This document shows positions 14,714 through 25,317 of a stretch of 64,000 bases of DNA, piece by piece. The notes under the pieces are model-generated. The model had not been told where the DNA came from and searched no databases. It saw nothing but the letters and a program-made list of their open reading frames with translations. Each line of letters begins with the position of its first letter. Position 1 is the stretch's first letter. The translations under genes were made by a program, and so were the position numbers. Where the stretch lies: NCBI RefSeq assembly GCF_010586825.1, contig NZ_JAAAGB010000001.1:186001-250000 (forward strand), in the 5' to 3' direction. The DNA is from Draconibacterium mangrovi. Lineage in GTDB: Bacteria; Bacteroidota; Bacteroidia; Bacteroidales; Prolixibacteraceae.

Positions 14714-16642
14714 TTATTCAAGCGGTTTAAGTACAGCAGCAAATCCACCTCTGCGAAGCATTTTCACATTTATCGAACTGCTGTTATCAACCACCATGTA
14801 TTGCGTAGAAAAAACCGTATCATGTTCTCCGTCCGCAATTAATGTTAATCGGTATTTTTTTCCGTCGGGCAGAAAACCAAAGTCAAGCGTTTGTTGTCGA
14901 TCTCTTCTTCCATCTGAATTAATGCCGCCAACATACCAGTTACCGGCTTTTTTGCGTGCGATTACGGTAAACCTGCCGGGATAGCCATCCAATAGTTTAG
15001 TTTCGTCCCAAACCACCGGAACTTCTTTTAAAAATGTACGCGCAGCATCGGGCAAATTCCGAAATCCTTCGGGACGATCGGCAAAATGCTGGATGCCCGA
15101 TTCAAACACAACACTTAGTGCCAGCTCGTGTGCATAAGATGTGATATGCGGATATTGCGAATTGGTAAATGTTACCGGAGTATAATCCATCGACCCTACT
15201 ACATTTCGGGTGTACGGCAATACGTTATTGTGTTCGGGAGCAGCAGCGGTCAATTCAGGGCCGTTGTTGTACCATTCGGCTCCTCGAACTGCCTCGTAGG
15301 TCATCAGATGCGGGTAAGTACGCTGCCAGCCCCGCGGCACCAAACAACCGTGAAAATAAACCATAATATTAAACTGAGCAGCATCCTCCAAAATATCGAG
15401 GTAGTAATCGATCATGTATTGTTTCTCGCTTAAAAAGAAATCAATTTTTACCCCGTAAACGCCCAGGTTATTCAGTTTGGTAAATTCTTCCACGCGGTTT
15501 TCATGCGTTTTCATCCGGTCAACCGGGGTTGAAGTAATCCATTTAAACATGCTCGAGTTATACCACATAAGTGGCTTAAGGCCCAGTGAATGAATATAAT
15601 CGATTGCATCTTCCAGGTTACCACCGTTTTCCATTTGGTCCCATTCCCAATCGAGTAAGGTGTACGGCCAGTTCATTTCGGCAGCCAAATCAGCAAATTC
15701 GTAAACGATTTTAAAATCTTTTGTTCCGTGGTTGTGCGACCAGTAATTCCACGATGCCACACCGGGTACTACCCATTCGGCATTTTCAAGAACTGATGGC
15801 GTTGAAGCATCATCGACCAAAGTTGATTCCACAACATCGGCCAAACTGCCCACCACAATAACGCGCCAGGGCGATTTCCAGGGCAGTGTAATCTGCGGCA
15901 AAGCTTCACCCTCGCCTTCTCCGGGATGCGGAAGCGTAACTTTATATTGATCGGCAACACTGTAGTTGCTCAGTTTTGTTGCACAGTAGTTTCTATCTAA
16001 ATCTGCTTCATGAATCAGGTACCAGCAATCTGTTGCCGGCGTTTCGAATAGTGCAGGATACGACCAGTTTTTCTGAACGGAAGCACTGTCGCTGTTGGCG
16101 TAAAGCCGTTCGTTTGAAAGATCGAATTCTTCCAGCCAGCGGTTTGTTTTATTGGGAATGGTATAGGCGGAGAACTCGTCCTGAATCACAAAATCACCTT
16201 CTTTTTCAGGAAATTCGTAGCGAAAAGTAACTCCATCGTTCCAGGCCCGAACAACTACATTCAGTTTCGATTTGTTTTCATTTTCAAAACAGAAGGTAAT
16301 TTCGTTGGCGGTATTATTTCGCTGCAAACGTTTCCCGTGTAAGGCGGTATATTCTTCTTTGATCAATTGGATTGGTTCAACCTTAGTGAGGCTTAATGCC
16401 TTTGAAAAATCCTGATCGTCGCGTAGTAATCCCAAATCGATTTTTGGGATTACAGGGATAAAATCTTCATCAGCCCGGTAATCTACTTTTAAAAACCATG
16501 CTGCTAACGTACTGTTTTCCGACTGTGAAAGCTCTACTTTTAGTTTCTGATTAGGAGATACTACACTCATTTGTTGTGCAAAAGCCACAACAGAAAACAG
16601 CAGTAAAAGTCCGGTTGATATAATTTTATTGGTCTGCATCAT
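14714..16642 (-). CDS. GH97 family alpha-glycosidase, probably retaining alpha-galactosidase type
   Basis: A 642-residue secreted GH97 enzyme with a signal peptide ending at residue 23 (FAQ). It has the N-terminal sandwich with VVVRAWNDGVTFRYEF, the central barrel starting near PYTLLDWEWD, and a C-terminal sandwich ending with a typical IADGEHDTVFS region. The barrel carries VKIDFF (Asp401), where retaining GH97 alpha-galactosidases have their nucleophile, and MTYEAVRGAEWY with Glu450 and Glu456; Asp401-Glu456 keep a spacing of 55, which I recall for the B. thetaiotaomicron enzyme. It may remove alpha-galactose decorations from hemicellulose. Alpha-glucosidase activity is possible but less likely because an Asp nucleophile is present. 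Confidence 0.88.
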   Translation of the reverse strand: MMQTNKIISTGLLLLFSVVAFAQQMSVVSPNQKLKVELSQSENSTLAAWFLKVDYRADEDFIPVIPKIDLGLLRDDQDFSKALSLTKVEPIQLIKEEYTALHGKRLQRNNTANEITFCFENENKSKLNVVVRAWNDGVTFRYEFPEKEGDFVIQDEFSAYTIPNKTNRWLEEFDLSNERLYANSDSASVQKNWSYPALFETPATDCWYLIHEADLDRNYCATKLSNYSVADQYKVTLPHPGEGEGEALPQITLPWKSPWRVIVVGSLADVVESTLVDDASTPSVLENAEWVVPGVASWNYWSHNHGTKDFKIVYEFADLAAEMNWPYTLLDWEWDQMENGGNLEDAIDYIHSLGLKPLMWYNSSMFKWITSTPVDRMKTHENRVEEFTKLNNLGVYGVKIDFFLSEKQYMIDYYLDILEDAAQFNIMVYFHGCLVPRGWQRTYPHLMTYEAVRGAEWYNNGPELTAAAPEHNNVLPYTRNVVGSMDYTPVTFTNSQYPHITSYAHELALSVVFESGIQHFADRPEGFRNLPDAARTFLKEVPVVWDETKLLDGYPGRFTVIARKKAGNWYVGGINSDGRRDRQQTLDFGFLPDGKKYRLTLIADGEHDTVFSTQYMVVDNSSSINVKMLRRGGFAAVLKPLE

Positions 16643-16749
16643 TGGTTAGTTACGTATTAAACTGTCATTCTAAAAACTTATTCCGGCGATGAGCCAAACA
16701 GCAACGTTGGCCCAACACCGGAACTATTTAGTAATCCAAATCTATGGTC

Positions 16750-18510
16750 CTATTCAGGAATTGCATCGTTGGCTGAAGTTGCATACAACCCCAGCAAACA
16801 ACCGGTAAAACCACCGGCTACATCCGTAGAAAGAATATCGCCTGAAACAGTTTCTCCCAGGCGCACTAAATCGGCACCCTCAACAGCATACGAAAACTCA
16901 TACTTATCACCTTTTGCCGAAACCTGTAAACGTATCGGCTTGCTATGGTCGATTTTTGTGCTGGCAATTACTTTTGAGTCCATTTCACCGCGGAAACGTC
17001 GTTTAAAATTGCGTTGTAAAACCAACACATCATCATCGCCTTTTTTGGTAACACCAAACACATAGTTTGCATTTTCGCTTTGTAAGGCCACAATTCCTGC
17101 CAGATCTTTCTCTGATTCAGGCTTGTAATCCACAGTAGCAGCATACGAAAAGCTGTTGTGCATTTGTCGATAGAATAAAGTTGAAGTTGGTTTTACTTCT
17201 TTTACATTCGTTTCAAATGGATTTATCTGAACGCCACCCTTTGCTTTTTCGATGAAAGCTTCACGTGGTCCGCGCAAACCAATCCAGCGTTTATCCAAAT
17301 CATCCGACGAAAAATCTTCTTCATAAGTAAAGTTACCGTTCGGGAAAAATCCATCCTTACCAGTTTTGTTCTCTACACCTTTAGGCATATCAATTTTTGG
17401 TTCCATTGGAACAAGTCCGTTAACAAAAACAGGGAATTCTCCCGACCAGTCAACCGGTAAGATAAAGGTTTCACGGCCAGTATTTACGCGTTGCTCTTCA
17501 TTCGGGCGAACTGCCAGAAAAACACCGTACCATTGGCCATTAGGTCCTTCAACAATATCGGCATGCCCTGCCCAATCCACTTTATTTTCTCTTTCTCTCG
17601 GAAAGTGTCGCTGCGTTAAAATCGGGTTGCTTGGTGCCGGAATAAAAGGTCCGGTTGGGCTGTCGCTTTTAAAGATAACTTCGCTGTGCCAGCCGCCAGT
17701 TCCACCTTCGGCGCACATCAGGTAGTATTTACCATCTTTTTTGTACAGGTGCGGTGCTTCAATCCAGATTGGTTTTTTGGCCAGATCAACACCACCGTCA
17801 ACAATAATTTTGTCGGTTCCTTCAATTACCTGATCTTTTTCTACATCGTATTCCCAAACCTTGATTACACGGTGACCGTTGTACAATTCCTTTCCACGAT
17901 CGGGAGCATCGTTATGCACGATATATGCTTTACCATCGTCATCAAAGAAAATAGATGGATCGATACCTCCGAAAGCCAGCTTAATCGGATCACCCCACCC
18001 TTTTTTAGGGTCTTTTGTTTTTACGATAATGTTATTCAAACCACCGGTAAAAGCCGTGGTAATCATATAAAACGTATCGCGGTATGGATTGTAAGTAATT
18101 CCCGGAGCATAAACACCTGCACTAATTCCACAGTCGTGTGTATCGAATGTTTCAGGGTTATCGAGTACTCCTCCCAAATCGGTCCAGTTTACCAGGTCTT
18201 TTGAGTGGAAAATGGGAACGCCCGGAAACATGGCAAACGAAGAACAAACCAGGTAATAATCATCGCCTTTGCGGGTAATAGCCGGATCGGGGTAACAGCC
18301 TTGTAAAATGGGGCTGTAAAATTCGCCGTCTTCAAGCGGATATTTTTTATACACATCATCATCTCCCTGATATACAAAATTGGAGAATACAGGGGTATTT
18401 GTGCTTGTAACTTTCTTTTCGGGCTGAACACCATTTGCAACAAAAGTAAACAACATGGCCAAAGCGGTTAGTTGAGAAGTTAAACTCGTTCTAAAAATTC
18501 TTTTCTTCAT
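16750..18510 (-). CDS. GH43 beta-xylosidase/arabinofuranosidase with C-terminal beta-sandwich
   Basis: A secreted 586-residue enzyme. The three GH43 acidic residues are Asp75 (YPDPA), Asp184 (GIDPSIFF) and Glu251 (IEAPHLYKKDG). Residues about 395-586 form the concanavalin-like sandwich that accompanies xylosidase-type GH43 domains. The protein ends abruptly after GLYATSANDAIPE at a TAG (16750-16752), without the DWF/DYF-type final strand that family members usually have. The same frame continues for 23 more sense codons to a TAA at about 16680, so a recent nonsense mutation is possible. It lies 107 bases from the next gene, the longest gap but two in the cluster. Confidence 0.88.
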   Translation of the reverse strand: MKKRIFRTSLTSQLTALAMLFTFVANGVQPEKKVTSTNTPVFSNFVYQGDDDVYKKYPLEDGEFYSPILQGCYPDPAITRKGDDYYLVCSSFAMFPGVPIFHSKDLVNWTDLGGVLDNPETFDTHDCGISAGVYAPGITYNPYRDTFYMITTAFTGGLNNIIVKTKDPKKGWGDPIKLAFGGIDPSIFFDDDGKAYIVHNDAPDRGKELYNGHRVIKVWEYDVEKDQVIEGTDKIIVDGGVDLAKKPIWIEAPHLYKKDGKYYLMCAEGGTGGWHSEVIFKSDSPTGPFIPAPSNPILTQRHFPRERENKVDWAGHADIVEGPNGQWYGVFLAVRPNEEQRVNTGRETFILPVDWSGEFPVFVNGLVPMEPKIDMPKGVENKTGKDGFFPNGNFTYEEDFSSDDLDKRWIGLRGPREAFIEKAKGGVQINPFETNVKEVKPTSTLFYRQMHNSFSYAATVDYKPESEKDLAGIVALQSENANYVFGVTKKGDDDVLVLQRNFKRRFRGEMDSKVIASTKIDHSKPIRLQVSAKGDKYEFSYAVEGADLVRLGETVSGDILSTDVAGGFTGCLLGLYATSANDAIPE

Positions 18511-18570
18511 TTTAATCGATAGATTTATTCTACTTTTTTCGGTTAATTTTTGTGCTGCACACTGATTTTG

Positions 18571-19763
<1,193 letters not shown>

Positions 19764-21482
19764 ATGAAAAACAGATTCGAAAAAGTCAGGTATATATATA
19801 TTGTTGGCTGGATTGTGGTTTTTATTGCCCTGTTTCTTTACATGCAAATAAAGGAACGCTACAGCTTTTATTTTACAGAGCAATGGAATATATTTTTATA
19901 CGACTGGCCGTTTGTAAAATCAGTGCTGTGGCAACCGGGAGGATTGGCCCGGCTCATTGCCGACTTTCTAATACAGTTCTTTATAATCCCGTATTTAGGA
20001 GCTCTTATTTCAGCTTTTCTGTTAACCTCAACAGGAATACTAACAAGCATAATTTTAAAACGCCTGGCACCCGCTTTACACCTCTCAGTTCTTTCATTAT
20101 TGCCCGTTATTTCGTTACTGTTTTTACAGTTTAACATCAACTACCAGCTCAGCGGCACGATTGCATTTTTGATGTTTTTATGCGCCTTTGTTTTTTATTT
20201 AAAAATACAGTCGCTCGTGCCACGAATCATTTATACTGCGTGTTTTTCGCTACTACTTTACTGGCTGGCCGGGCCGGTGGCTTCCTTGTTTGTTGCAGCA
20301 ATATTGCTTACCGAACTATTCGTCAATTTCCGAAGCTTCTATTTTTTCCTGCTTCCTGTTGCTTTGGTTTATTTGTTGGCAATAGTAAGCTTACGTTTAG
20401 GTGTTGCAGGCGAACTGAAATACCTGTTATTACCTGATGGCTATTTTACCTGGAAACTTCAGGCCGGGAATGTGATTTACCAGCCCTGGCTGCTTATGCT
20501 TGCTGTTTTGTTGTTGGCTTTGCTGTTCGGGCAGGTTAAACTGGTGAAAAAAAATATTCAGGTTGTTGGACTGGTAATACAATTTGTTGTTTTTGGCTGG
20601 CTTGCCGTTTTCAATTCGTCGTTTATGATCGACTCGCGGCATGAAATTTTTAAAGAGCTGGATTATTATATGCGCCAGGAAAATTGGGATAAACTACTTG
20701 AACGGTGCAGGGAAATTGACATGAACAATTATCTGTATCAAAATTGCCGGAATGTGGCGCTTGCCGAAAAAGGACTGTTAGCAGAGAACCTGTTTGATTA
20801 TAAACAGGGAGACCTTCGTAGTATCTATCTGAGCTGGGACAAAACACCATACGTTTCGGTTTTATTAAGCGATGTGTATTTTTCGATGGGCCACATTGCA
20901 CTGTCTCAGCGTATGGCATTCGAATCGAACGAGAGCGTAAATAACTACAATCCACGCATGTTAAAACGTTTGGTTCAGACAAACCTGATTTACGGTGCCT
21001 ATCCGGTAGCTAAAAAATATATTGCGATTCTTGAAAAAACAAAATACTATGCCGACTGGGCGCAAGCTCAAAAGCAATTTCTTGAAAAGGACGAGGCAGT
21101 GGAAAGCGATCCGTTTTTAGGCTCCAAACGGAAGTGTATATTCCCCGAAAATGTTTTATCGGGGAAAAATGGATTCGATTCGGATTTAAAACATATTATT
21201 GACCACAATCCAACACATCGGGCCTCCATTCAGTATTTGGGCGCCATTTATCTGTTACTACGCGATACAGAGGGTTTTAAAACGATGGTCGAGAAGTATT
21301 ACAACACTCCGGCACTACCCGCGTTACCCAAAGGATTTCAGCAAGGAGTTATGCTTTTTGCCGCCAACGACACAACAGCGTTAAAATATTATGCGATCTC
21401 GGATCAGGTTATTCAGAGTTTTGAAGCCTATAAAAACAAAAGAAATAGCCAGAATATGTATTTGAACTTTTTATTGAAGTAA
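19764..21482 (+). CDS. DUF6057 polytopic membrane protein
   Basis: A 572-residue inner-membrane protein. Hydrophobic segments occur at about 10-28, 60-85, 90-135, 140-210 and 235-285, giving perhaps nine to eleven membrane spans. The C-terminal half (about 290-572) is soluble and helical, with repeated pairs of helices that look TPR-like. The overall form matches the Bacteroidetes family DUF6057, of unknown function. It is followed after 13 bases by the haem-motif PD40 lipoprotein, so the two are likely one transcript and probably act together at the cell envelope. It is on the opposite strand to the enzymes, so it may not be regulated with them. Confidence 0.75.
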   Translation: MKNRFEKVRYIYIVGWIVVFIALFLYMQIKERYSFYFTEQWNIFLYDWPFVKSVLWQPGGLARLIADFLIQFFIIPYLGALISAFLLTSTGILTSIILKRLAPALHLSVLSLLPVISLLFLQFNINYQLSGTIAFLMFLCAFVFYLKIQSLVPRIIYTACFSLLLYWLAGPVASLFVAAILLTELFVNFRSFYFFLLPVALVYLLAIVSLRLGVAGELKYLLLPDGYFTWKLQAGNVIYQPWLLMLAVLLLALLFGQVKLVKKNIQVVGLVIQFVVFGWLAVFNSSFMIDSRHEIFKELDYYMRQENWDKLLERCREIDMNNYLYQNCRNVALAEKGLLAENLFDYKQGDLRSIYLSWDKTPYVSVLLSDVYFSMGHIALSQRMAFESNESVNNYNPRMLKRLVQTNLIYGAYPVAKKYIAILEKTKYYADWAQAQKQFLEKDEAVESDPFLGSKRKCIFPENVLSGKNGFDSDLKHIIDHNPTHRASIQYLGAIYLLLRDTEGFKTMVEKYYNTPALPALPKGFQQGVMLFAANDTTALKYYAISDQVIQSFEAYKNKRNSQNMYLNFLLK

Positions 21483-21495
21483 AAGGAAAATTAAA

Positions 21496-22986
21496 ATGAT
21501 AGTGAAAATGCAGAAAAGTCGTTTAACCCATTTACTGTATTGTATTGGCCTTTGTTTTTTCTGGACTTGTACCGGAAATATCAACATCGATAAAAACCTC
21601 AACGAAATACCTCATATTTTTCCCGATTATATCGGTGTTACTGTTCCGGTCAACATCGCTCCATTGCACTTTAAATTAGCTGACTCGTGCGACTATACCG
21701 ATGCTTATGCCCTTTTCAGAACCGGCACAGAGCAGGTAAAAGTTAAAGCCAGTGGCAAACAGTTTGCAATTGGCGAATCGGCATGGAAAAAACTTATTAA
21801 AAGCGCACAGGAAGGCGCTATTGATGTGAAGATAGTGACAAAAACAGACAAGAAATGGTTGGCATATAAACCTTTTCAATTCTTTGTTTCGGCCGATCCT
21901 GTTGACCCGTATATTGCTTACCGTCTGATAGAGCCGGGTTATGAAACATGGAACGATATGGGAATTTACCAGCGTTGTGTTGAAACGTTTAAACAAACGG
22001 AAATTGCAACCAATAAAACCATGGATTACAATTGTGTTAATTGCCACTCTTTTTGTATGCAGTCGCCCGACACCATGTTATTACACATACGAAAGGATTT
22101 TGGCGGAACTTTAGTTATGCGTGGCAACAAAATTGAGAAACTAAATACAAAAACACCCGAAACCATGTCTCCGCTTGTATATCCATCGTGGCATCCATCG
22201 GGCAACTTTGTAGCCTTTTCGGTAAACAGTACCAAACAGATGTTTCATACCTCCGACCCTAACCGTATTGAAGTATTCGATTACAAATCGGATGTGGTGA
22301 TTTACGACGTAGAAAAACACGAGATATTTAGCACTCCTGAATTGTTTTCCAAATCGGCATTTGAAACCTTTCCCACTTTCTCTCCGGATGGGAAAACGCT
22401 GTATTTTTGTTCGGCCGATAGCGTAACCATTCCCAATGATTACGAGAAAGTCAGATACAACCTTTGCAGTATAACATTTGATCCTGCGTCCCGCCGGTTT
22501 GGCGAAGAAGTTGATACACTTTTTAATGCCAGCGCGATTGGTAAAAGTATTTCCTTTCCACGTGTTTCGCCCGATGGTAATTTCCTGATGTTTACACTGT
22601 TTAACTACGGCAATTTCTCCATTTGGCACCGCGAAGCTGATTTGTATCTGCTAAGTTTGGCTGATAAAAAGGTAGCTGCCCTGAATATTTTGAACAGTAA
22701 CGAAACTGAAAGTTACCATTCGTGGAGCAGCAACAGCCGCTGGGTAGTGTTCAGTAGCCGCCGTATAGATGGGCTTTACACCCGCCCGTTTATTGCCCAC
22801 ATCGATAAAAACGGAGTGGCTTCGAAACCTTTTGTTTTGCCACAAGACGATGTGGATTATTATACTAAACTCCTGAAATCGTATAATATCCCGGAGTTTG
22901 TAAAAGGAAAAATAAAAGTTACTCCTTACCAGGTTTCAGAAACAGCCCGAAATGAAAAAGGAATTGATGTGCAATTTAAAAATTAA
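21496..22986 (+). CDS. PD40/TolB-like propeller lipoprotein with c-type haem motif
   Basis: A 496-residue envelope protein. The N-terminus has a hydrophobic stretch ending FFWTC (Cys25), a possible lipobox. Residues about 30-170 are an unrecognised beta-rich domain. CVNCH at 180-184 is a canonical CxxCH site for covalent c-type haem. From about 215 onwards it has WD40-like PD40 repeats (YPSWHPSGNFVAFS, FPTFSPDGKTLYF, FPRVSPDGNFLMF, HSWSSNSRWVVFSSRR). Such cytochrome-propeller proteins sit beside DUF6057 genes in Bacteroidetes as far as I recall. The single haem suggests redox sensing or electron transfer rather than sugar cleavage. A start at the next ATG (21508) is also possible. Confidence 0.78.
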   Translation: MIVKMQKSRLTHLLYCIGLCFFWTCTGNINIDKNLNEIPHIFPDYIGVTVPVNIAPLHFKLADSCDYTDAYALFRTGTEQVKVKASGKQFAIGESAWKKLIKSAQEGAIDVKIVTKTDKKWLAYKPFQFFVSADPVDPYIAYRLIEPGYETWNDMGIYQRCVETFKQTEIATNKTMDYNCVNCHSFCMQSPDTMLLHIRKDFGGTLVMRGNKIEKLNTKTPETMSPLVYPSWHPSGNFVAFSVNSTKQMFHTSDPNRIEVFDYKSDVVIYDVEKHEIFSTPELFSKSAFETFPTFSPDGKTLYFCSADSVTIPNDYEKVRYNLCSITFDPASRRFGEEVDTLFNASAIGKSISFPRVSPDGNFLMFTLFNYGNFSIWHREADLYLLSLADKKVAALNILNSNETESYHSWSSNSRWVVFSSRRIDGLYTRPFIAHIDKNGVASKPFVLPQDDVDYYTKLLKSYNIPEFVKGKIKVTPYQVSETARNEKGIDVQFKN

Positions 22987-23221
22987 CCAGTTCTTTCAGG
23001 GCTTTCATCTTTGAACAAGTCGCAATGACCATTTTCCAATAAAAACTTTGCTTTTCGTATGCGATAGGTACCACTTTCACTAAAATACATTGCCTTTCGC
23101 ATGCGATAGGTAGCACTTTCGATAAAAACCATTGCCTTTCGCGTGCGATAGGTGCCACTTTTGGGCTAAAATACTGGTTGTAGGATGCGATAGCACACCT
23201 TTCTGCAAATAATTCAGGCAA
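22976..23221 (-). CDS. Possible small repeat protein (42-base repeat locus 1)
   Basis: An open frame of 81 codons beginning at TTG and overlapping the stop of the plus-strand gene by 11 bases. It reads in phase through the tandem repeats, giving a 14-residue period: KVAPIARERQ, KVLPIACERQ, KVVPIAYEKQ, with degenerate copies at both ends, and ends in a KALKELVNF tail. A second locus at 34.1 kb gives KVLPFACK in the same 14-residue period. Between loci, most differences in the core are at third codon positions, which hints at translation. There is no good start codon or known domain, so it may also be a non-coding repeat. Confidence 0.25.
   Translation of the reverse strand: MPELFAERCAIASYNQYFSPKVAPIARERQWFLSKVLPIACERQCILVKVVPIAYEKQSFYWKMVIATCSKMKALKELVNF
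23050..23217. repeat. 42-base tandem repeat array, locus 1 (four units)
   Basis: Units begin at 23050, 23092, 23134 and 23176, exactly 42 bases apart; the fourth is degenerate and a weak fifth may precede at 23008. The core reads GCCTTTCGCATGCGATAGG on the plus strand and contains the palindrome TCGCATGCGA. There is no spacer variation as in CRISPR. The array begins just 64 bases after the stop of the haem-motif lipoprotein gene. Confidence 0.85.
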
Positions 23222-23360
23222 TTTTTAATTCCTACAAGCCATAGTAAACAAACGGAATGGGCATATAAACACTGCTAAAACAATTGTATTGTTTTGGGCT
23301 CATAATATATAATGGCGGGCAAAACAGATGATAATAAAGAATGAAAAGGCGTACTAACCT

Positions 23361-23394
23361 AAAAAAGGATTTACCTTTCGATAAATCCCTTTAA
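23361..23394 (-). terminator. Rho-independent terminator of the SusCD operon
   Basis: On the minus strand a stem AAAGG(G)ATTTA / TAAATCCTTT with one bulged G is followed by a T run (TCCTTTTTTAGG). It lies 28 bases downstream of the SusD stop, the right place to end the SusC-SusD transcript. Confidence 0.6.
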
Positions 23395-23421
23395 ATAATA
23401 ATTATCTATGAAATAGGTCTT

Positions 23422-25287
23422 CTAATAACCGTCGTTTTGGGTTATCAGTTTGTTTCTAAGCAATTCATTTGTCGGAATAGGCATAACGAGTTTCTTTTCG
23501 TTGAAATCCCATTCGCGATAAGTATGCCAGTTAGTCAATGCATTTAAATCGGTATTAGGAACACCTACACCTTTTGGATAATTGGCATTAATATGAGGGA
23601 TCAGGAAGTCGGACCGTTGCAGGTCGTACTTCAGGTTCCATTCTGAGTTAAACTCTTTACGGCGCTCCTGTCCAAGAGCAACTTCCCAAACTGTTAAACC
23701 AGAGAAGGCCTGGTGGTATTCGTTACCAGCTGCATCTGCTGTGTAATAAGTTTTGGCATCAGGCACCACTACAGCTTCAGTATTGAATGGAATAGGATAT
23801 TCTGTTGGAGCAACAAAGTCAGAATAAGAACCATTGATATTCTCCAATGATTGGAAATAAGGCAGGAATGTGCTGGTTAAAGCCTCGGCTTTTCCTACTT
23901 CCTGGTTTCCAAACGCACGATCACGAACTTGATTAACAAGATCCCATGCAGTTGCATCATCTCCACCATTTAAGCGGAACAAACATTCAGCATAGTCGAG
24001 CATTACGCCTGAATAACGTTTGTAATAGAAATGAACCGGTGAGTGAGGCGATGACCATTGACAACGTTGGTTTCTCCAAAGTTTTAATGTCCAAATGCCT
24101 GGTGCATAGTCGCCACCGTTATTCATTTTAAAACTGTTTACATCTGGTGTACTTGGACTTCCAATTGTTTGCTGTAAAAACGGGTTGTAACCATAGCAAT
24201 ATTCTGAACGCTGATCTTCATGAAGTTCAGGAACAGGGTTAGTACACAGTGACGCATCGCGACGTTTGTCTCCATTTTCAAAAGAGAAATACAATTCCCA
24301 CGAAAGGTACTGTGAGCCCCAGCCACCACCACCATTGGTAGAACCGGCAAAAAAGTTCACAAAGTTGTGCGCGTCAGAGTCCCAATTCGAATAGTTTCCT
24401 GCGCCCATATCCATAACAACCTGCCAAACAGCTTCTTTAGGCCATGCAAGACCTACGTCCCATAAAGTAGAGTAAGATGGTGCCAATTCGTAAGGTCCGT
24501 CATCAATAACTTCTTTTAACGCAGTAGCAGCCAGTTGAATATTTTCATTACTCTTGGCATCGCCATCACCATTGATACGCGCTTTGTATGCTTTCCACAA
24601 GTACGCTTCGCCCAAGTATGAAAGTGCCATACCTTTTGTACAACGACCGTACTCGTTATTTTGTGGTGCCCACTCAAGTGCTAAAGAAGCATCCTTCAAA
24701 TCCTGGATAATAAAATCCCACATTTCGTCATCAGTTTCGGCAGCAGCCTTGTCAGGCGTATTCGAGAAAGTTTCGCCGGCAGCCAGCATTGGTACTTTTC
24801 CCCAGGTTTGTGCCAGCCACATGTAAAAGTATGCACGGATTGCCTTAGCCTGACCAGCCATAGAAGCAGCTGTTGACCAGTTTGCAGCCTCTTCTGATGC
24901 TTCCAAACCTGCTAAAAATACGTTACAACGACCAATAGCACGGTAAGCATACATCCAACCTGCATTCAAACTTTCGTCATCAGCAGTCCACTGTTGGTTA
25001 CCATATTGTTTATCCCATCCGGTAGCTTGTGTTTCCAGTGTAGGGTGGCAACCTACAAATAACTGAGGTTTATAGTTCCAGTCGCCGGCATTGTTTCCAG
25101 GGAAGAACATGTCGTAACATCCCACCAAACCTTTTGCCGCGTCATCTTCGCTCTTAAACATTTGATCAGACGCAAGAATCGTATAGTGATCTACTGTCAA
25201 AAACTCTTCATTGTCGCAAGAAGTTGTTCCGAATAAAACAGATCCAACAAAAGCGGCTATAAATAAAATTCTTAATATGTTTTTCAT
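23422..25287 (-). CDS. SusD/RagB family outer-membrane glycan-binding lipoprotein
   Basis: The start at 25287 is chosen because it gives a lipoprotein signal (MKNILRILFIAAFVGSVLFG, lipobox TTSC); the frame is open ten codons further up. The 621-residue protein has SusD features: an early DHYTILASDQMFKSEDDA helix, tetratricopeptide-type helical pairs, RAIGRCNVFLAGLE and AKAIRAYFYMWLAQTWG in the middle, and a C-terminal QERRKEFNSEWNLKYDLQRS. SusD proteins cap the SusC channel and capture oligosaccharides at the cell surface. It is 30 bases downstream of SusC. The position beside a xylanase cluster suggests xylan or another hemicellulose as ligand, which is inference. Confidence 0.95.
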   Translation of the reverse strand: MKNILRILFIAAFVGSVLFGTTSCDNEEFLTVDHYTILASDQMFKSEDDAAKGLVGCYDMFFPGNNAGDWNYKPQLFVGCHPTLETQATGWDKQYGNQQWTADDESLNAGWMYAYRAIGRCNVFLAGLEASEEAANWSTAASMAGQAKAIRAYFYMWLAQTWGKVPMLAAGETFSNTPDKAAAETDDEMWDFIIQDLKDASLALEWAPQNNEYGRCTKGMALSYLGEAYLWKAYKARINGDGDAKSNENIQLAATALKEVIDDGPYELAPSYSTLWDVGLAWPKEAVWQVVMDMGAGNYSNWDSDAHNFVNFFAGSTNGGGGWGSQYLSWELYFSFENGDKRRDASLCTNPVPELHEDQRSEYCYGYNPFLQQTIGSPSTPDVNSFKMNNGGDYAPGIWTLKLWRNQRCQWSSPHSPVHFYYKRYSGVMLDYAECLFRLNGGDDATAWDLVNQVRDRAFGNQEVGKAEALTSTFLPYFQSLENINGSYSDFVAPTEYPIPFNTEAVVVPDAKTYYTADAAGNEYHQAFSGLTVWEVALGQERRKEFNSEWNLKYDLQRSDFLIPHINANYPKGVGVPNTDLNALTNWHTYREWDFNEKKLVMPIPTNELLRNKLITQNDGY

Positions 25288-25317
25288 AATGTTAATCTTT
25301 TGTTTATTATGGAACAA

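Noticed and set aside
23050-23217. CRISPR array
   Set aside because: Units are 42 bases end to end with no unique spacers and no cas genes are present; it is a simple tandem repeat.
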